From Bolinopsis microptera (taxonomy: Eukaryota; Ctenophora; Tentaculata; Lobata; Bolinopsidae): a stretch of 64,000 nucleotides of DNA. Below, piece after piece: positions 23,901 through 30,345 of the stretch (its first letter is position 1; every line of letters begins with the position of its first letter). The notes below the pieces were generated by a model, which had not been told where the DNA came from, searched no databases, and was given only the letters and a program-made list of their open reading frames with translations. The stretch is taken from positions 7,110,460 to 7,174,459 of the forward strand of contig NC_087083.1 in assembly GCF_026151205.1 (NCBI RefSeq). Direction: 5' to 3'. The translations under genes were made by a program, and so were the position numbers.

Positions 23901-26194
23901 TCTATTCAGTTCCTCTTAGTAACTATGGTTATTATGCAATAGTTACTATAGTTACTATGGTTACTATGGTTACCAGGACTAAGGATACTTACTATTCAGT
24001 TAACCAGACCATATGATGTTAAGATTAGAAAATATCTCACTTCGAAGAATAATTTGTTGATGTCCACCAACTTTTCATTATTGATGACAAGATAAGAAGA
24101 ATTGGTTGTTTTAAGAAGAATTGTGTTAAAAACTATGCAGTTAATTAATCAGTTGGAATTAATAAGTTAATTAATGACATCAACATGTTCTAATATCACA
24201 CATGTATGGAACAGTAATTGAATATTCTTTTAATGCAGTAACAGTGCTTGTTGGTTAATATAGTGTTGTTGTAAAGGAATAATCTTAACGTGCAATAGTT
24301 CTACTGTTAATCACATTACATACAAATATGTACATATTATTATATAATATTTGTACATGTTCATGTTATTTGTTTCTTTAGGTATATTTCTTTCTTCTTT
24401 TTCCGGTCTCAAGTGATACCGACAATGGAGGTGCTTTAGATTGTAACAAACACTTTCAAGTTTTAAAACTATATTATTTATGTTTATTCAACACTGATAT
24501 TAATATTGCCGCAAAAAAGAGTAGAATAACATAATATGTAAAGAAAAATCATGTATTATCAGTACAGTGACTTATTCAAAGTGCGCAAATTTGTTCTTTT
24601 GTTGTAATCTGAACAATGGATAAGCTTGTGATCGAAAGCGTTTCGTGAGTCATAAGAATAAGTACGAAGTGTTGAAACTTTTAAAATCGTGCACTAAGAG
24701 CGGGCGCTATTTAATAGCGTTAGGGAGTTGCATTATTAATTGGTAGTTGACAATTTAAATTTTTAGATACAATTTCAGTACAGTGAAACCTCTCCATGCC
24801 GGACTTCTCGGGAGAAATGAATGAGCTATCGAGGTTCACGGTATATAGAGATTCAGGGCATGTAGAGTTTTAAATAAATAAAATTTCAGTAAATTGGTAG
24901 TTGGTTTTTACTAACCGCTTATAATTTTGATTTGATAAATCTCTGAAATCATTGATATTATTCAGCAGCAGTGATCAACTTTTGAAAATACTGATTTAGG
25001 TTGAGGTATTAATTTCGGGCAGTACATTTTCTCTGCAACTTATTTGAAAGCTCTTACGTTTTTAAACATTATATAGTTAAATTATGAATTAATTATGGTT
25101 AAATATCAAATAATTAAACCCACTTGTCGATGACATTGGTCATCAACCAAGGAAAGTTACACGAACTCTTTAGCTCCATTAAGTCGTCCAGGCCAAAATC
25201 TGTGGGAATTAATAGGTCACAAAAACTAAGAATTTAGATAGATTAAATTCTACATACTTATCATAACTTTATGATTGAAATAATCCAGAATTGGTATAAT
25301 CGTGTAAAAGCGCTCGTTTTAAGAACTTACTTGACATATTAAGTTTGCTCATTTAATAATAATTCTATAATCATTAATTTGACTTGCATTTCATAGTTCA
25401 AAATATAAAATTAAAATCTGGCTCAAACTATCATGTGATCATCCAACCGATATATCCACTCTACTAGCCCCTACAAATGGAAATAGAGTTTTGGCCCACC
25501 CTCAGTGGACTTATACTCACCAAAGTCGTGATTTCCATAAACAGCAGCAGCGATATTGCAAGCGTTAAGTACTGGAACCATCTGTACTCCTTTAAACATT
25601 GTGCTCACTGAGAAATAAATAAACTTTATTTACGGTAAATAAAATTTGTAGAACAGATAAGGTACAGTAACATACGAAACGAAACGAAACGAAACGAAAC
25701 ACTGTATTTACTACCCCGTTACTATGCGACAAAGATATTGTATAAAGATAACTAAATAATTAGATGTATCAAAATATTGGAACCAAGTGATAATCTGAAA
25801 TTTTCAATTACTGACTTGGGGAGGGGTTGAAGGCATCTCCACTAAAAATTACTAACATCTCCTCCTCTGCTAAAATGTCTGATATCTTCTGAACAAACCT
25901 TGCCGCTCCCCCTACAGGTTCCTGATCTCGCGCCTATGCAATTTTACGTTAAGGATACATTATCGACATATTGGGTACATTTTAGAGACAACTTCATCAA
26001 GGCTCCAATTGAGCATTACTTTTTTACGAAAAGGAATGATATCGAAACATATGAATGAGACTTGTAAAAGATAAAATTACCTCAATGTTGTACACATCAT
26101 TAAAATGAATAATTTTCACCACCCTCCCTCCATCCGGTTTTGATGTAGGAGAGGATCTCTCGTGTTGTGGATTACAGGATATGCCTGATCCCAT
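11847..26194 (-). CDS. UshA/5'-nucleotidase-family metallophosphoesterase, 16 exons found
   Basis: Exons read 5' to 3' on the minus strand: 26194-26081, 25933-25816, 25607-25521, 25199-25124, 23732-23669, 23291-23186, 22358-22213, 21929-21846, 21686-21602, 21435-21340, 21148-21088, 20937-20831, 20583-20493, 13254-13173, 12376-12234, 11933-11847. All junctions are GT-AG and all phases agree. Family landmarks in order: VKIIHFNDVYNIE (first metal ligands), FSGDAFNPSP, YGNHDFDFG, VALTHMRWNNDRRLA, LILGGHDHNYG, IKSGTDFRELS, then the 5'-nucleotidase C-terminal domain with NSGTMRSD, FRMRDLSAILPIMDE, LEGRFPQLSGVQF and SRGKDGYTVFLE. Predicted activity is metal-dependent hydrolysis of a phosphomonoester, probably a nucleotide or nucleotide-like substrate; specificity is not readable. 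There is no signal peptide. Starting at the ATG at 26194 gives MGSGISC, a plausible N-myristoylation/palmitoylation site; an upstream in-frame ATG lies at 26215. The last exon found ends with an open donor, so the stop codon lies further left, perhaps beyond the 34-bp satellite. Confidence 0.93.
11995..12290. repeat. 57-bp tandem repeat containing an exon end and its splice sites (about 5 units)
   Basis: Units of 57 bp (19 codons), each repeating the last 37 nt or so of exon 15 of the minus-strand phosphoesterase (LILNHFEEVQR) plus its donor (GTTGGT) and about 20 bp of intron. On the minus strand each unit also ends with TTTATTTTTATCAG directly before the exonic part, so every unit looks like a possible micro-exon with its own acceptor and donor. 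Reading through the array on the minus strand stays in frame. Confidence 0.93.
12234..12376 (-). CDS. 5'-nucleotidase-like gene, exon 15
   Basis: Acceptor CCACAG precedes a 143-nt exon starting IYKVAVKEYISRGKDGYTVF. This is the conserved end of the 5'-nucleotidase C-terminal domain, where a Tyr/Phe and the GxDGY segment help form the substrate site. The exon ends at AG followed by GTTGGT. Its 3' end was then amplified four more times in tandem on the downstream side (see the 57-bp repeat). Confidence 0.9.
12414..13069. repeat. 27-bp tandem array in an intron (about 24 units)
   Basis: Unit GTGAAGAGTGGGGAGATTAG then AAATATG. At 27 bp (nine codons) it stays open on both strands and mimics a repetitive protein. 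Variants are GGGAAGATTAG, AATAAG and GCACTGAAGA; the GCACTGAAGA variant appears twice about 280 bp apart, showing a larger internal duplication. The array sits in the intron between exons 15 and 14 of the phosphoesterase gene. The same unit forms the left edge of the segmental duplication at 59053. Confidence 0.96.
13173..13254 (-). CDS. 5'-nucleotidase-like gene, exon 14
   Basis: An 82-nt exon between acceptor AACCTCAG and donor GTAGGT. It continues exon 13 (GVQFQ) with FEPKREPGSRILQDSVYVLA, the family pattern in which a Phe-rich strand is followed by G-S/D-R-I/V and a strand ending in the repeat of the core fold. It is separated from exon 13 by about 7.2 kb because the LINE sits in this intron. 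A near-identical copy lies at 59688-59769. Confidence 0.9.
13603..16269 (+). CDS. LINE ORF1: AlkB-like (degenerate) - coiled coil - SGNH hydrolase
   Basis: The open frame runs from just after an in-frame TAG (13600-13602) to the stop at 16267-16269, about 888 codons. No ATG occurs in frame before 14110, so either initiation is non-AUG, the first exon or start is lost, or the TAG is a recent mutation; the frame is also open upstream of the TAG to about 13402. Residues about 30-210 resemble an AlkB 2OG-Fe(II) oxygenase: YIEDFIDFDAAERLLSEL, NDHIPYETLAG, AILSLGAPRSLKL, SGSLCVLSGNSTLEYMHSIP. The HxD iron ligands are replaced (HIPYETL) and the usual C-terminal RxxxxxR is absent, so catalysis is unlikely. 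An internal duplication of about 37 residues follows (VDDPFRPDF twice), then a long coiled coil (about 455-560). The C-terminal part is an SGNH/GDSL hydrolase (ISDSILRH, HLGVNDA, DGVHLSTRGK). ORF1 proteins bind and chaperone the LINE RNA; the esterase role is unknown. Confidence 0.85.
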   Translation, partial: GLDQKQSNKPKAITENGVYILDQRKKKCTLHYIEDFIDFDAAERLLSELNVDISNYPNQTSSRQEINLEIEDDCVESEGHPDDSTPESNLRNQISYLTKKIEKSASSIFELNTTITNIVIRRLPSYNDHIPYETLAGKHGAKPTVAILSLGAPRSLKLKRGTKVTHLVPMHSGSLCVLSGNSTLEYMHSIPRGKSDIQNEQLLLFFIGSPSTAIEENCVSDQTSVSSLSETAPSQSSTDGGFSVDDPFRPDFINLEIDNGLQMTLNKTTEIPDIITHQQLQGSNVDDPFRPDFNLEKDNGLQMTFNKTTDIPDIIITSTSGPDIKLTEAQTSYLTEQGRSSLLDSNPILRSPSASLHLDVNKDDLNVGPATPEDTERTVILMENHTVAPETLITCVAHLPEPILNEELTRNGCSTEGSVTERRARMMNVMSRPEEPARKSLNRDLDSKLPSLAWVQTVIENQVIDVKQELEKLTSEVNSLKCSDTSIQQIEKLLEVGKKEMQKVKDLWEKNLSATTRIKNRVDEVFTEISIAETKTDEVDKSVQKLKFDLKNYYNSAFFREDGQLIKEIHKIVTQSEGWNGVSTDVPPDYSPNDDDLSHTPPYQPPSPFRDQRTHSRENNLLSRRNNGFSMTSSASRAQISTQAQNSNFTRTQNLNFTRTQNSDFTTRQTSGSTTPSKVFKTTLISDSILRHVQGMDTKNALGKNHELTLINKRDTGGLKDQHVKDELLRTQPDFIYVHLGVNDANQNFDLRVSLDNIFQFSLFVEESLIGTKLFFSMPLMTSDNEANARIGEIRDAIWEFVTVTNKNERKPFKERSLYYNPNANFMHDDHLIGEYHTNDGVHLSTRGKEVILGNFRHSIHEMTRLLLNKPKKVRSTGGLEPSPLSRM
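16308..20234 (+). CDS. LINE ORF2: APE endonuclease - reverse transcriptase
   Basis: A single intact 1308-codon frame, 38 bp after ORF1. The N-terminal exonuclease-endonuclease-phosphatase domain (residues about 18-285) shows ILSWNIQS, CLQEIR, LCGDFNSRIG, VIDYIAVTN and TEHSDHKPL, that is, the catalytic Asn, Glu, GDFN, Asp and SDH residues. The reverse transcriptase (about 520-830) shows NGKASSLDMINNEI, SPLHKKGNKSDPDNYRAV, FVDFKKAFDSV, GTEQGHPLSPDLF and the catalytic LLWADDLILLS (Trp-Ala-Asp-Asp in place of the usual Tyr/Phe-Ala-Asp-Asp). A C-terminal Cys/His cluster (LCGWCQ...DESHVLYIC, about 1150-1175) matches the nucleic-acid-binding motif found after the thumb in many LINEs. The last 80 or so codons are probably 3' UTR read through, since the truncated sister copy stops earlier. 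It nicks target DNA and primes reverse transcription there. With all catalytic residues in place, it could be active. Confidence 0.95.
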   Translation: MTRNTQKNTQVSINKNSIKILSWNIQSPSSVDGSKFEIESFQNVIKDHDIACLQEIRREVHLVGYRSICNIRKDGKSGGVGILIKNELIEGIEFIKNTECSDYLVCRLDKDFFNLSEDTFIVNVYIRPFNSSASNPTDNGKDALKNIEDVVNELREEGEVILCGDFNSRIGQKTGMIREDSTNVVPLPDDYEPDNFLPRNSLDSITNTYGTHFLNLVKHNQLTILNGRTLGDLVGNFTSIQKNGCSVIDYIAVTNSTKIRINYFKILTFTEHSDHKPLSTELQCNRFAINKCAPLQDTYQTAPTRYIINEENKDDFFEAQSENLSLTLIHELQSNIDLLTNQNILADNDRNYETELKDINKRLSEHLRDMASKCFKQTKPPKKSHTSNKPWFNWKTRLGKREFRKATDATSKFPSNNLIRENYYLVKGSYKRLKNSAKNEFFARMNEDIEGGKILNWQSFKKLKNQKKETLNFDSHDMNRFETFFGNLYSDNHKTINENKKVSMIDQADLINQGATHPESLNSLITKTELDSSIKSLKNGKASSLDMINNEIIKSLDTNHKLIMLNLFNACFSQGIYPWNVSIISPLHKKGNKSDPDNYRAVAVSSVIGKLFSTILLERLIRFRSENCPDPPNQLGFTKKAQTYDHILTMKTIASKYKLLGKPVYAVFVDFKKAFDSVCRQALFLKLAKNGITGNFYNVLKNMYSNSYAYIKLSGHLSKRFQIRKGTEQGHPLSPDLFKVFLSDMSCLLDFPNCPVLSNLTVSHLLWADDLILLSLDQETTQKQLNILGNFCKEWGIEINELKTQAVIFGKKTLKQDIQNIKFTLNGSNLEIVDSYCYLGFELHQSGQVQIAQQNLKTKAMRAFFGLKRVVMRSKLSFKALLTLFDSLIKPILLYGAPIWTPTSTINKSLCKTINSTEATATNLLKKISASLQERVHISFLKWALGVHRKASNVGVWGETGRIPLIYQSIRLTLNYFKRLNTKSKSNSFVTAAVKEQKSLNLPWYRYIKPLLELDEIYKLDHVTAHRILNTNAANKAAPNPVSDHKLLKDSLINQSNFSQSIKPLCSKKYRIPKIIEALTNQFKKCWQYQKSTSSKLSFYHSIKHTFNREPYLYLCKGFSRRYSTTKLRISAHDLHIERGRYSNTPREQRLCGWCQSSMGVETIEDESHVLYICDLYSKQRSKLVKNLSQMPIIEISNEITDSSNINETNLKDHLMEILSPYSTVIPQNHQSLHIHCHRSLDIQPNTPQYTQFQERRSYAVNCVCTFFLRCSEERNSFTEDTRQRNSNARNLNNFTINLVRTSRISHN
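20335..20376 (+). repeat. LINE 3' terminal TAATCCTGTG tail
   Basis: Three to four imperfect copies of AATCCTGTGT end the LINE, and matching units (as GGATTACACA on the plus strand) end the truncated copy at 1984-2020. A short tandem tail in place of poly(A) is typical of CR1/L2-like elements, where the RT recognises and extends it during target-primed reverse transcription. Confidence 0.9.
20377..20484. repeat. 22-bp repeat pairing CACGTG and TGACGTCA (about 5 units)
   Basis: Units of ACCACGTGACATGACGTCAC plus AC. Each perfect unit contains an E-box palindrome (CACGTG) followed after 2 bp by a CRE palindrome (TGACGTCA). They occur in the intron between exons 13 and 14, exactly where the LINE inserted. 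More units lie at 20772-20815 and in the duplicated locus. Confidence 0.9.
20493..22358 (-). CDS. 5'-nucleotidase-like gene, exons 7-13 (the duplicated block)
   Basis: Exons 22358-22213, 21929-21846, 21686-21602, 21435-21340, 21148-21088, 20937-20831 and 20583-20493. They encode the segment from GSILKEEHGVDLVVALTHMR through the second metal-site motif GGHDH, the KSGTDFREL segment, the interdomain linker and the first half of the C-terminal domain (MGNFITDVMR, NSGTMRSD, GKFRMRDLSAILP). Introns here are small (about 0.15-0.3 kb). This block plus exon 14 is what was copied to 59.7-62.0 kb. Confidence 0.93.
20772..20815. repeat. Two further CACGTG/TGACGTCA units
   Basis: ACCACGTGACATGACGTCTG followed by ACCACGTGACATGACGTCAC, the same motif as at 20377-20484. 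They lie immediately downstream (minus-strand sense) of the exon 12 donor at 20831. The pair is conserved in the second copy at 60367-60411. Confidence 0.85.
22359..23185. other. Intron between exons 7 and 6; duplication edge
   Basis: No gene seen. The sequence is shared with the second copy up to about 23057 (GGAACGCAGGCATATATTT), where similarity stops; this is the right-hand breakpoint of the segmental duplication. Confidence 0.7.
23733..25123. other. Intron between exons 5 and 4 with a possible MITE remnant
   Basis: No coding sequence seen. At about 24780-24875, ACAGTGAAACCTCTCCATG and the following CGG/TCTCGGG-type sequence resemble the terminal part of pogo/Tigger-like short DNA transposons, but I could not find a matching opposite end. 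The rest is AT-rich intron. Confidence 0.4.
25676..25701 (+). repeat. (GAAAC)n microsatellite
   Basis: Five consecutive GAAAC-type pentamers in the intron between exons 3 and 2 of the phosphoesterase gene. Confidence 0.9.
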
Positions 26195-26215
26195 GTTACA
26201 ATCTACTGTAATCAT

Positions 26216-27097
26216 TTTCTGCTTGTTAGTTTAATTAGTTTTAAAGATACACTTCAAATCTAACGGGGGATAACGCAGTACATATGTTGTTCCTACGTAT
26301 GGGGTAGATTCTGTCTATGAGTTTTTCATCACTTCCTGACATGAGCCAGACCTCAGTTGGATCCTTTCCTTCCCTTTTTAGCTTCTGTGCTGCCTACTCT
26401 GCTGTTCTTGCACACCCACTCCTCAGTGGCCTGTTCACTTGACAGAGATACTGGCTGCCACTCCCAACATTATTCACCTCGCCACTACTGCTCAACGAAA
26501 CATGCACTCAAGATCACTATACACTCACAATCATATAATCAAAACACAAAGCTAGGAAATATTTTTTTTGAATAACGTTATTTGTATATGTATATAGGTA
26601 ACCGCTCTGACATGGTTAGTACCTGACACTTGTGTCAGTAGCTAACCATATGGGCGGTATACAAGCACATTACTTCATTTCATTCATTGTGTTCCAAATT
26701 ATATTTTAAATGTTCAAAATGTAATTTTAAATGTTTAACTTTGGCAGACAAAATACTATACTGTAACAAAATTGATACTTTATGGTTTGAACCTGATAAT
26801 GGATCATTCTTTCGGATTTGATTTTATTACCGCTGATCTGACATTTATATCTACATTTGTAAAAAAACAAAATTTTAAAACAAAATTTGATTTTATACCC
26901 CACAATCAATTCATATTTAGTTTGTATATTAAAAGTCAAAATAACCATTCCACAGAAGTGGTTTTATTATAATAAAATAGTTTGTGATATGTGTTCAAGA
27001 AATAAATTAATAAATTAATTTACGCTAAAAAATTTACAATCAAAAAAGTTTGGTTTACATTACTACAGTATACAGCGTACATGAAAAGATAACTTAC
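26216..27097. other. Intergenic stretch upstream of the 5'-nucleotidase-like gene
   Basis: Should contain the promoter of the minus-strand gene; no TATA box or other definable element stands out. An imperfect inverted repeat at about 26599-26660 pairs ACCGCTCTGACATGGTTAG with CTAACCATATGGGCGGT and could be a decayed transposon end or hairpin. Confidence 0.5.
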
Positions 27098-27332
27098 TGA
27101 ATTGTTTAATACTAAATACATATTAAGTCTGACGTGGTTCAATGAATTAGCCACGAAAATGTTCAAATTGTGTAGGAGGGTAAAGGACACAATTGCTAGT
27201 AATGCTTCTTTGTGCCCGTTGACTACAATGAACATTTTGTGGAGTTTCTCCAGACGGCTTTTATCGGAGTACGGGTTATTTACTAGGTTATGCACAAGCC
27301 AGGCCAACATTTTTGTTATTGTGTCAGCCACG
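27098..27332 (-). CDS. Isolated exon of an unrecognised gene
   Basis: A 235-nt open exon on the minus strand between acceptor CCTGGTAG and a strong GTAAGT donor, reading VADTITKMLAWLVHNLVNNP and later KMFIVVNGHKEALLAIVSF and NSLNHVRLNMYLVLNNS. It is Leu-rich and looks like helical-repeat protein, but I do not recognise the family. It lies upstream of the phosphoesterase gene in the same orientation and is most simply an exon of a separate neighbouring gene. Flanking exons could not be joined with matching phase. Confidence 0.5.
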
Positions 27333-27630
27333 CTACCAGGTTGCAGAGTATGTTCAATATTTAAAAATCATACACATTTACTAATATAAGAGTCCAATCT
27401 AGCTGCAAACATTAGACACCACGTTTAAGTGAACACCGAGACACGAGGTTTATGTGTCATTTTGTAAATCACTTTTATGGATGTATGATTTAGTAGTTGT
27501 TGTAGAAAAATCACAGTCACTGCCCCATATAGCGTTATGTCACGGGTCGGATTATCGGCCAAGAATAAACGTACGTGTACGCTATAGATACCCGTGCAAA
27601 TGTTGAAGTAGTGAGTAGCTGCGGCGTGCT

Positions 27631-27976
27631 CAGTGGCGTAACAACCGCCCCTGCTAACCCTGCTAGCAGGGGGGCGGCACCTTAGGGGGGCGGCACCTTA
27701 GGGGAGCGGCATTTTCCTGGATTGTAGGTCTCATTTCACGGAAAAAGCGCCTTATTGGTGTACTACCCTGTCGAATTTATCGTTCAGTCGACGTGAAAAA
27801 AATATTTGGGGTACCATTGTTGCTTCAGGGGGCGGCAAAAAGGTGTAGGGGGCGGCAAAAAAAAGTACCCGACCTTTTTTTTTTTTTTTTTTTAGGGACA
27901 CAAAATTTTAGGGGCGGAAAAGGGGCGGCAAATTTCAATCAGCAGGGGGGCAGCACAAAGTAACGTTACGCCACTG
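27631..27976. mobile_element. hAT-type MITE (346 bp) with 8-bp target duplication
   Basis: Termini CAGTGGCGTAAC and GTTACGCCACTG are inverted repeats, flanked by GGCGTGCT at 27623-27630 and GGCATGCT at 27977-27984, an 8-bp target duplication with one mismatch. The interior is full of GGGGCGGCA repeats and a run of about 20 T. The 8-bp duplication and CAGNGGCG-type end suggest a hAT transposase in trans; there is no internal coding sequence. Confidence 0.85.
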
Positions 27977-27984
27977 GGCATGCT

Positions 27985-29010
27985 TATAATATACAAAACT
28001 TGTAAAACTAAACAATAAGTCATTGAGATTTGAGTGTCATGGCTTATGATCTGAGAAACAATATGATACAAAAAGGACTAAAATTGACAAAGTTATCAAG
28101 CATTTTATTTATCTTGTTAGCAAAATTGATTGGGTTATCATATTTTGATATGACATCCTAATTGGATTTTTTGCCCGATTCTCATAGTAAGGATCTAGTG
28201 TCAACCCAATCATTTGTCACTTGATCCCACAACCATGTAATGGAAAAAAAACCATTTTGATTTATATATTACTAGCAGGAACCCGTCTACCCTAAAGTGG
28301 TGTCACGACTCGAGAGAATAAAATAATTATTACCTATTTAATTCGCGTTTTTGACACCACTTGGGAGTCCAAATTTTGGGCACTATAATTCTTATTCCTT
28401 GGCCAATTTTTAATTTTTTCATGCTGATTTGAAGGCCATTAAAGCATTTGACCCAGTCAAAAAAGTTTCAGTTGTATATCTTTTACGGTTTTTGCGGAAA
28501 GTCGCATTAAAGTTGATGCCCTGGTGTCAGTAAAATGGCACGGATCCATATATCCATATATATATATATCGTCTCGCTTTATATATAGTAAGATATCTCG
28601 GTCATCTAAGAAGCTAGAGCTTTTATTTTTTCAGGTAAAATGTAATTTTAATGTTAAAAACAACTCTCATTGGTCTGTGGGGTGCAAATGATGGTGTGTA
28701 TATATTTTATTGTTTAAAGTATTGGTAGCAATATGGAACATCTCTGCGTTACCTAACCCATGTATTGTGCTTTACCAAAAGAAACACTTGATTTGACTGT
28801 GCTCTGGCGGCTCTGCATTACATTATATTGCATACATCACTTCATTTAATTGAATGTATATAATTTTTGAATGAATGAAATTTTAATATAATGGCAAAGC
28901 ACAGTTATTTCTTCGTACAAGATGTAGGTTTACAACCTACCAGGACGCGCGCCGAGTTGGACTCAGTATGGAACAAATATTTTACGAGTATCACCCGTTA
29001 ACGTACTTAC
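27985..29010. other. Non-coding AT-rich stretch
   Basis: No exon, RNA gene or clear transposon ends seen. At 28925-28962 there is one copy of a motif (GTAGGTTTACAACCTACCAG, then GACGCGCG) that recurs at 30077-30123 and, inverted, at 30296-30331. Confidence 0.5.
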
Positions 29011-29060
29011 CTGAGGACCCCAGGCTATTATGTTCATTAAAGATTTGGCGGAATGACAGG
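29011..29060 (-). CDS. Possible small exon
   Basis: On the minus strand, CTCAG precedes 50 nt that can be read LSFRQIFNEHNSLGSS, followed by a perfect GTAAGT donor. Its phase does not join directly to the exon at 27098-27332, so the link to that gene is unproven. It is short and could be chance. Confidence 0.25.
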
Positions 29061-29380
29061 CTGAGCGCGGCCCAGTAATAACGTACAAGCAAAATATGAA
29101 AAAGGTTTTAAAAGTTTTTATAGTCGAAGTGCCTTTAAAGTGATTTTATATAAAAAATTCCTAATTATATATTTCCCAGCAGGGTAAATATGCAGTATTG
29201 AATATACAAAATTAAATTAAATGCCCAATTGACCGAGATAATAAAAAAGATTTTTAATCAAACAATTCTTTTTCCATTTTTCCAGCGAGCTATAATACTA
29301 AGCTGTTTGGTAACAATAAAAATTCAATACAAACCCGAATAACATATTTTATATTGATAGATGATACTTTGCTCTAACCA

Positions 29381-29629
29381 CACAGGGGAGGCTGAAACCA
29401 GGTTTTCGATCAAATGCTGCCATTTGTAGTCAAACGTCGCCAACAGTTGCTCTCGTCCAATGAAATCGCTGCATTTTGTAAGTCAGTATGCATAATTGAA
29501 TTACATATATTCATATGCTGAGCTTGGCTTACATAATGCAGCGATTTCATTGGATGAGAGCAACTTTTGGCGACGTTTGACTACACATGGCAGCGTTTGA
29601 TCAAAAACCTAGTTTCAGCTCCCCCTGTG
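29381..29629. mobile_element. Foldback MITE (249 bp) with ACCA target duplication
   Basis: Almost the whole element is an inverted repeat: the arms run inward from CACAGGGGAGGCTGAAAC on the left and from the complement of GTTTCAGCTCCCCCTGTG on the right, each about 95 bp, around a roughly 55-bp centre. ACCA flanks both ends (29377-29380 and 29630-29633). No coding capacity. Confidence 0.85.
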
Positions 29630-29796
29630 ACCAGAGCCCTCTCGCTTGCAGTAGCGCGTGACCGCCGTACGCGCGCGACCGCAGTACGCGTATACACATG
29701 GCTATGTGAAGATGATACTTAATACTATTTTTCAAAGTAGCGCGTCTGCCGTCGTTTTTTCAAAATATTAGGCCGCGTCTATTGCTACTTGTAGCG

Positions 29797-30285
29797 CGAT
29801 GCACTACTGGGTCGCGCGCGCATCAAATAATGCTTCTCGCAACCACTTCGGTAGATCGGCGAGATGCACCACTGTGCCTCACCGAGCTGCGAAGGATTGA
29901 CATCGTGAATCAAAGTGCTACGAACTAGCTCGCGCGACGCTGGGTAAGTCTTAACGGGTGATACTCGTAAAATATCTGTTCCATATATTTTAATTGACGA
30001 TGTCAATTCATGGCAGCTCGGCGCGGCACAGTAGCGCATCTCGCTACAACATATATTGGACCGTCGACGAGTCCAACTCGTTGTAGGTTTACAACGGCCT
30101 ACCAGGACGCGCGCCGAGTTGGAACAGATATTTTACGAGTATCACCCTTGATTCACGATGTCAATCCTTCGCAGCTCGGTGAGGCACAGTGGTGCATCTC
30201 GCCGATCTACCGAAGGTTGTGTGGTTGCGAGAAGCATTATTTGATGCGCGCGCGACCCAGTAGTGCATCGCGCTACAAGTATCAC
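29797..30285. repeat. GC-rich long inverted repeat
   Basis: The left arm (about 29797-29985) and right arm (about 30121-30285) are reverse complements with small differences, sharing CTACCGAAG/CTTCGGTAG, the GCGCGCGCG-containing segment and GATATTTTACGAGTATCACC-type sequence. The central about 130 bp carries its own repeat of GAGTTGGACTC and the GTAGGTTTACAAC motif. The arms read open in both directions, which produces mirror-image spurious proteins. Probably a foldback transposon or nested short elements. Confidence 0.75.
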
Positions 30286-30345
30286 CCGTTAACCAACTCG
30301 GCGCGCGTCCTGGTAGGTTGTAAACCTACATAATATATTTGTATA

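Noticed and set aside
29785-30333. Mirror-image frames over the GC-rich inverted repeat
   Set aside because: The two proteins are reverse-complement copies of each other caused by the palindrome.
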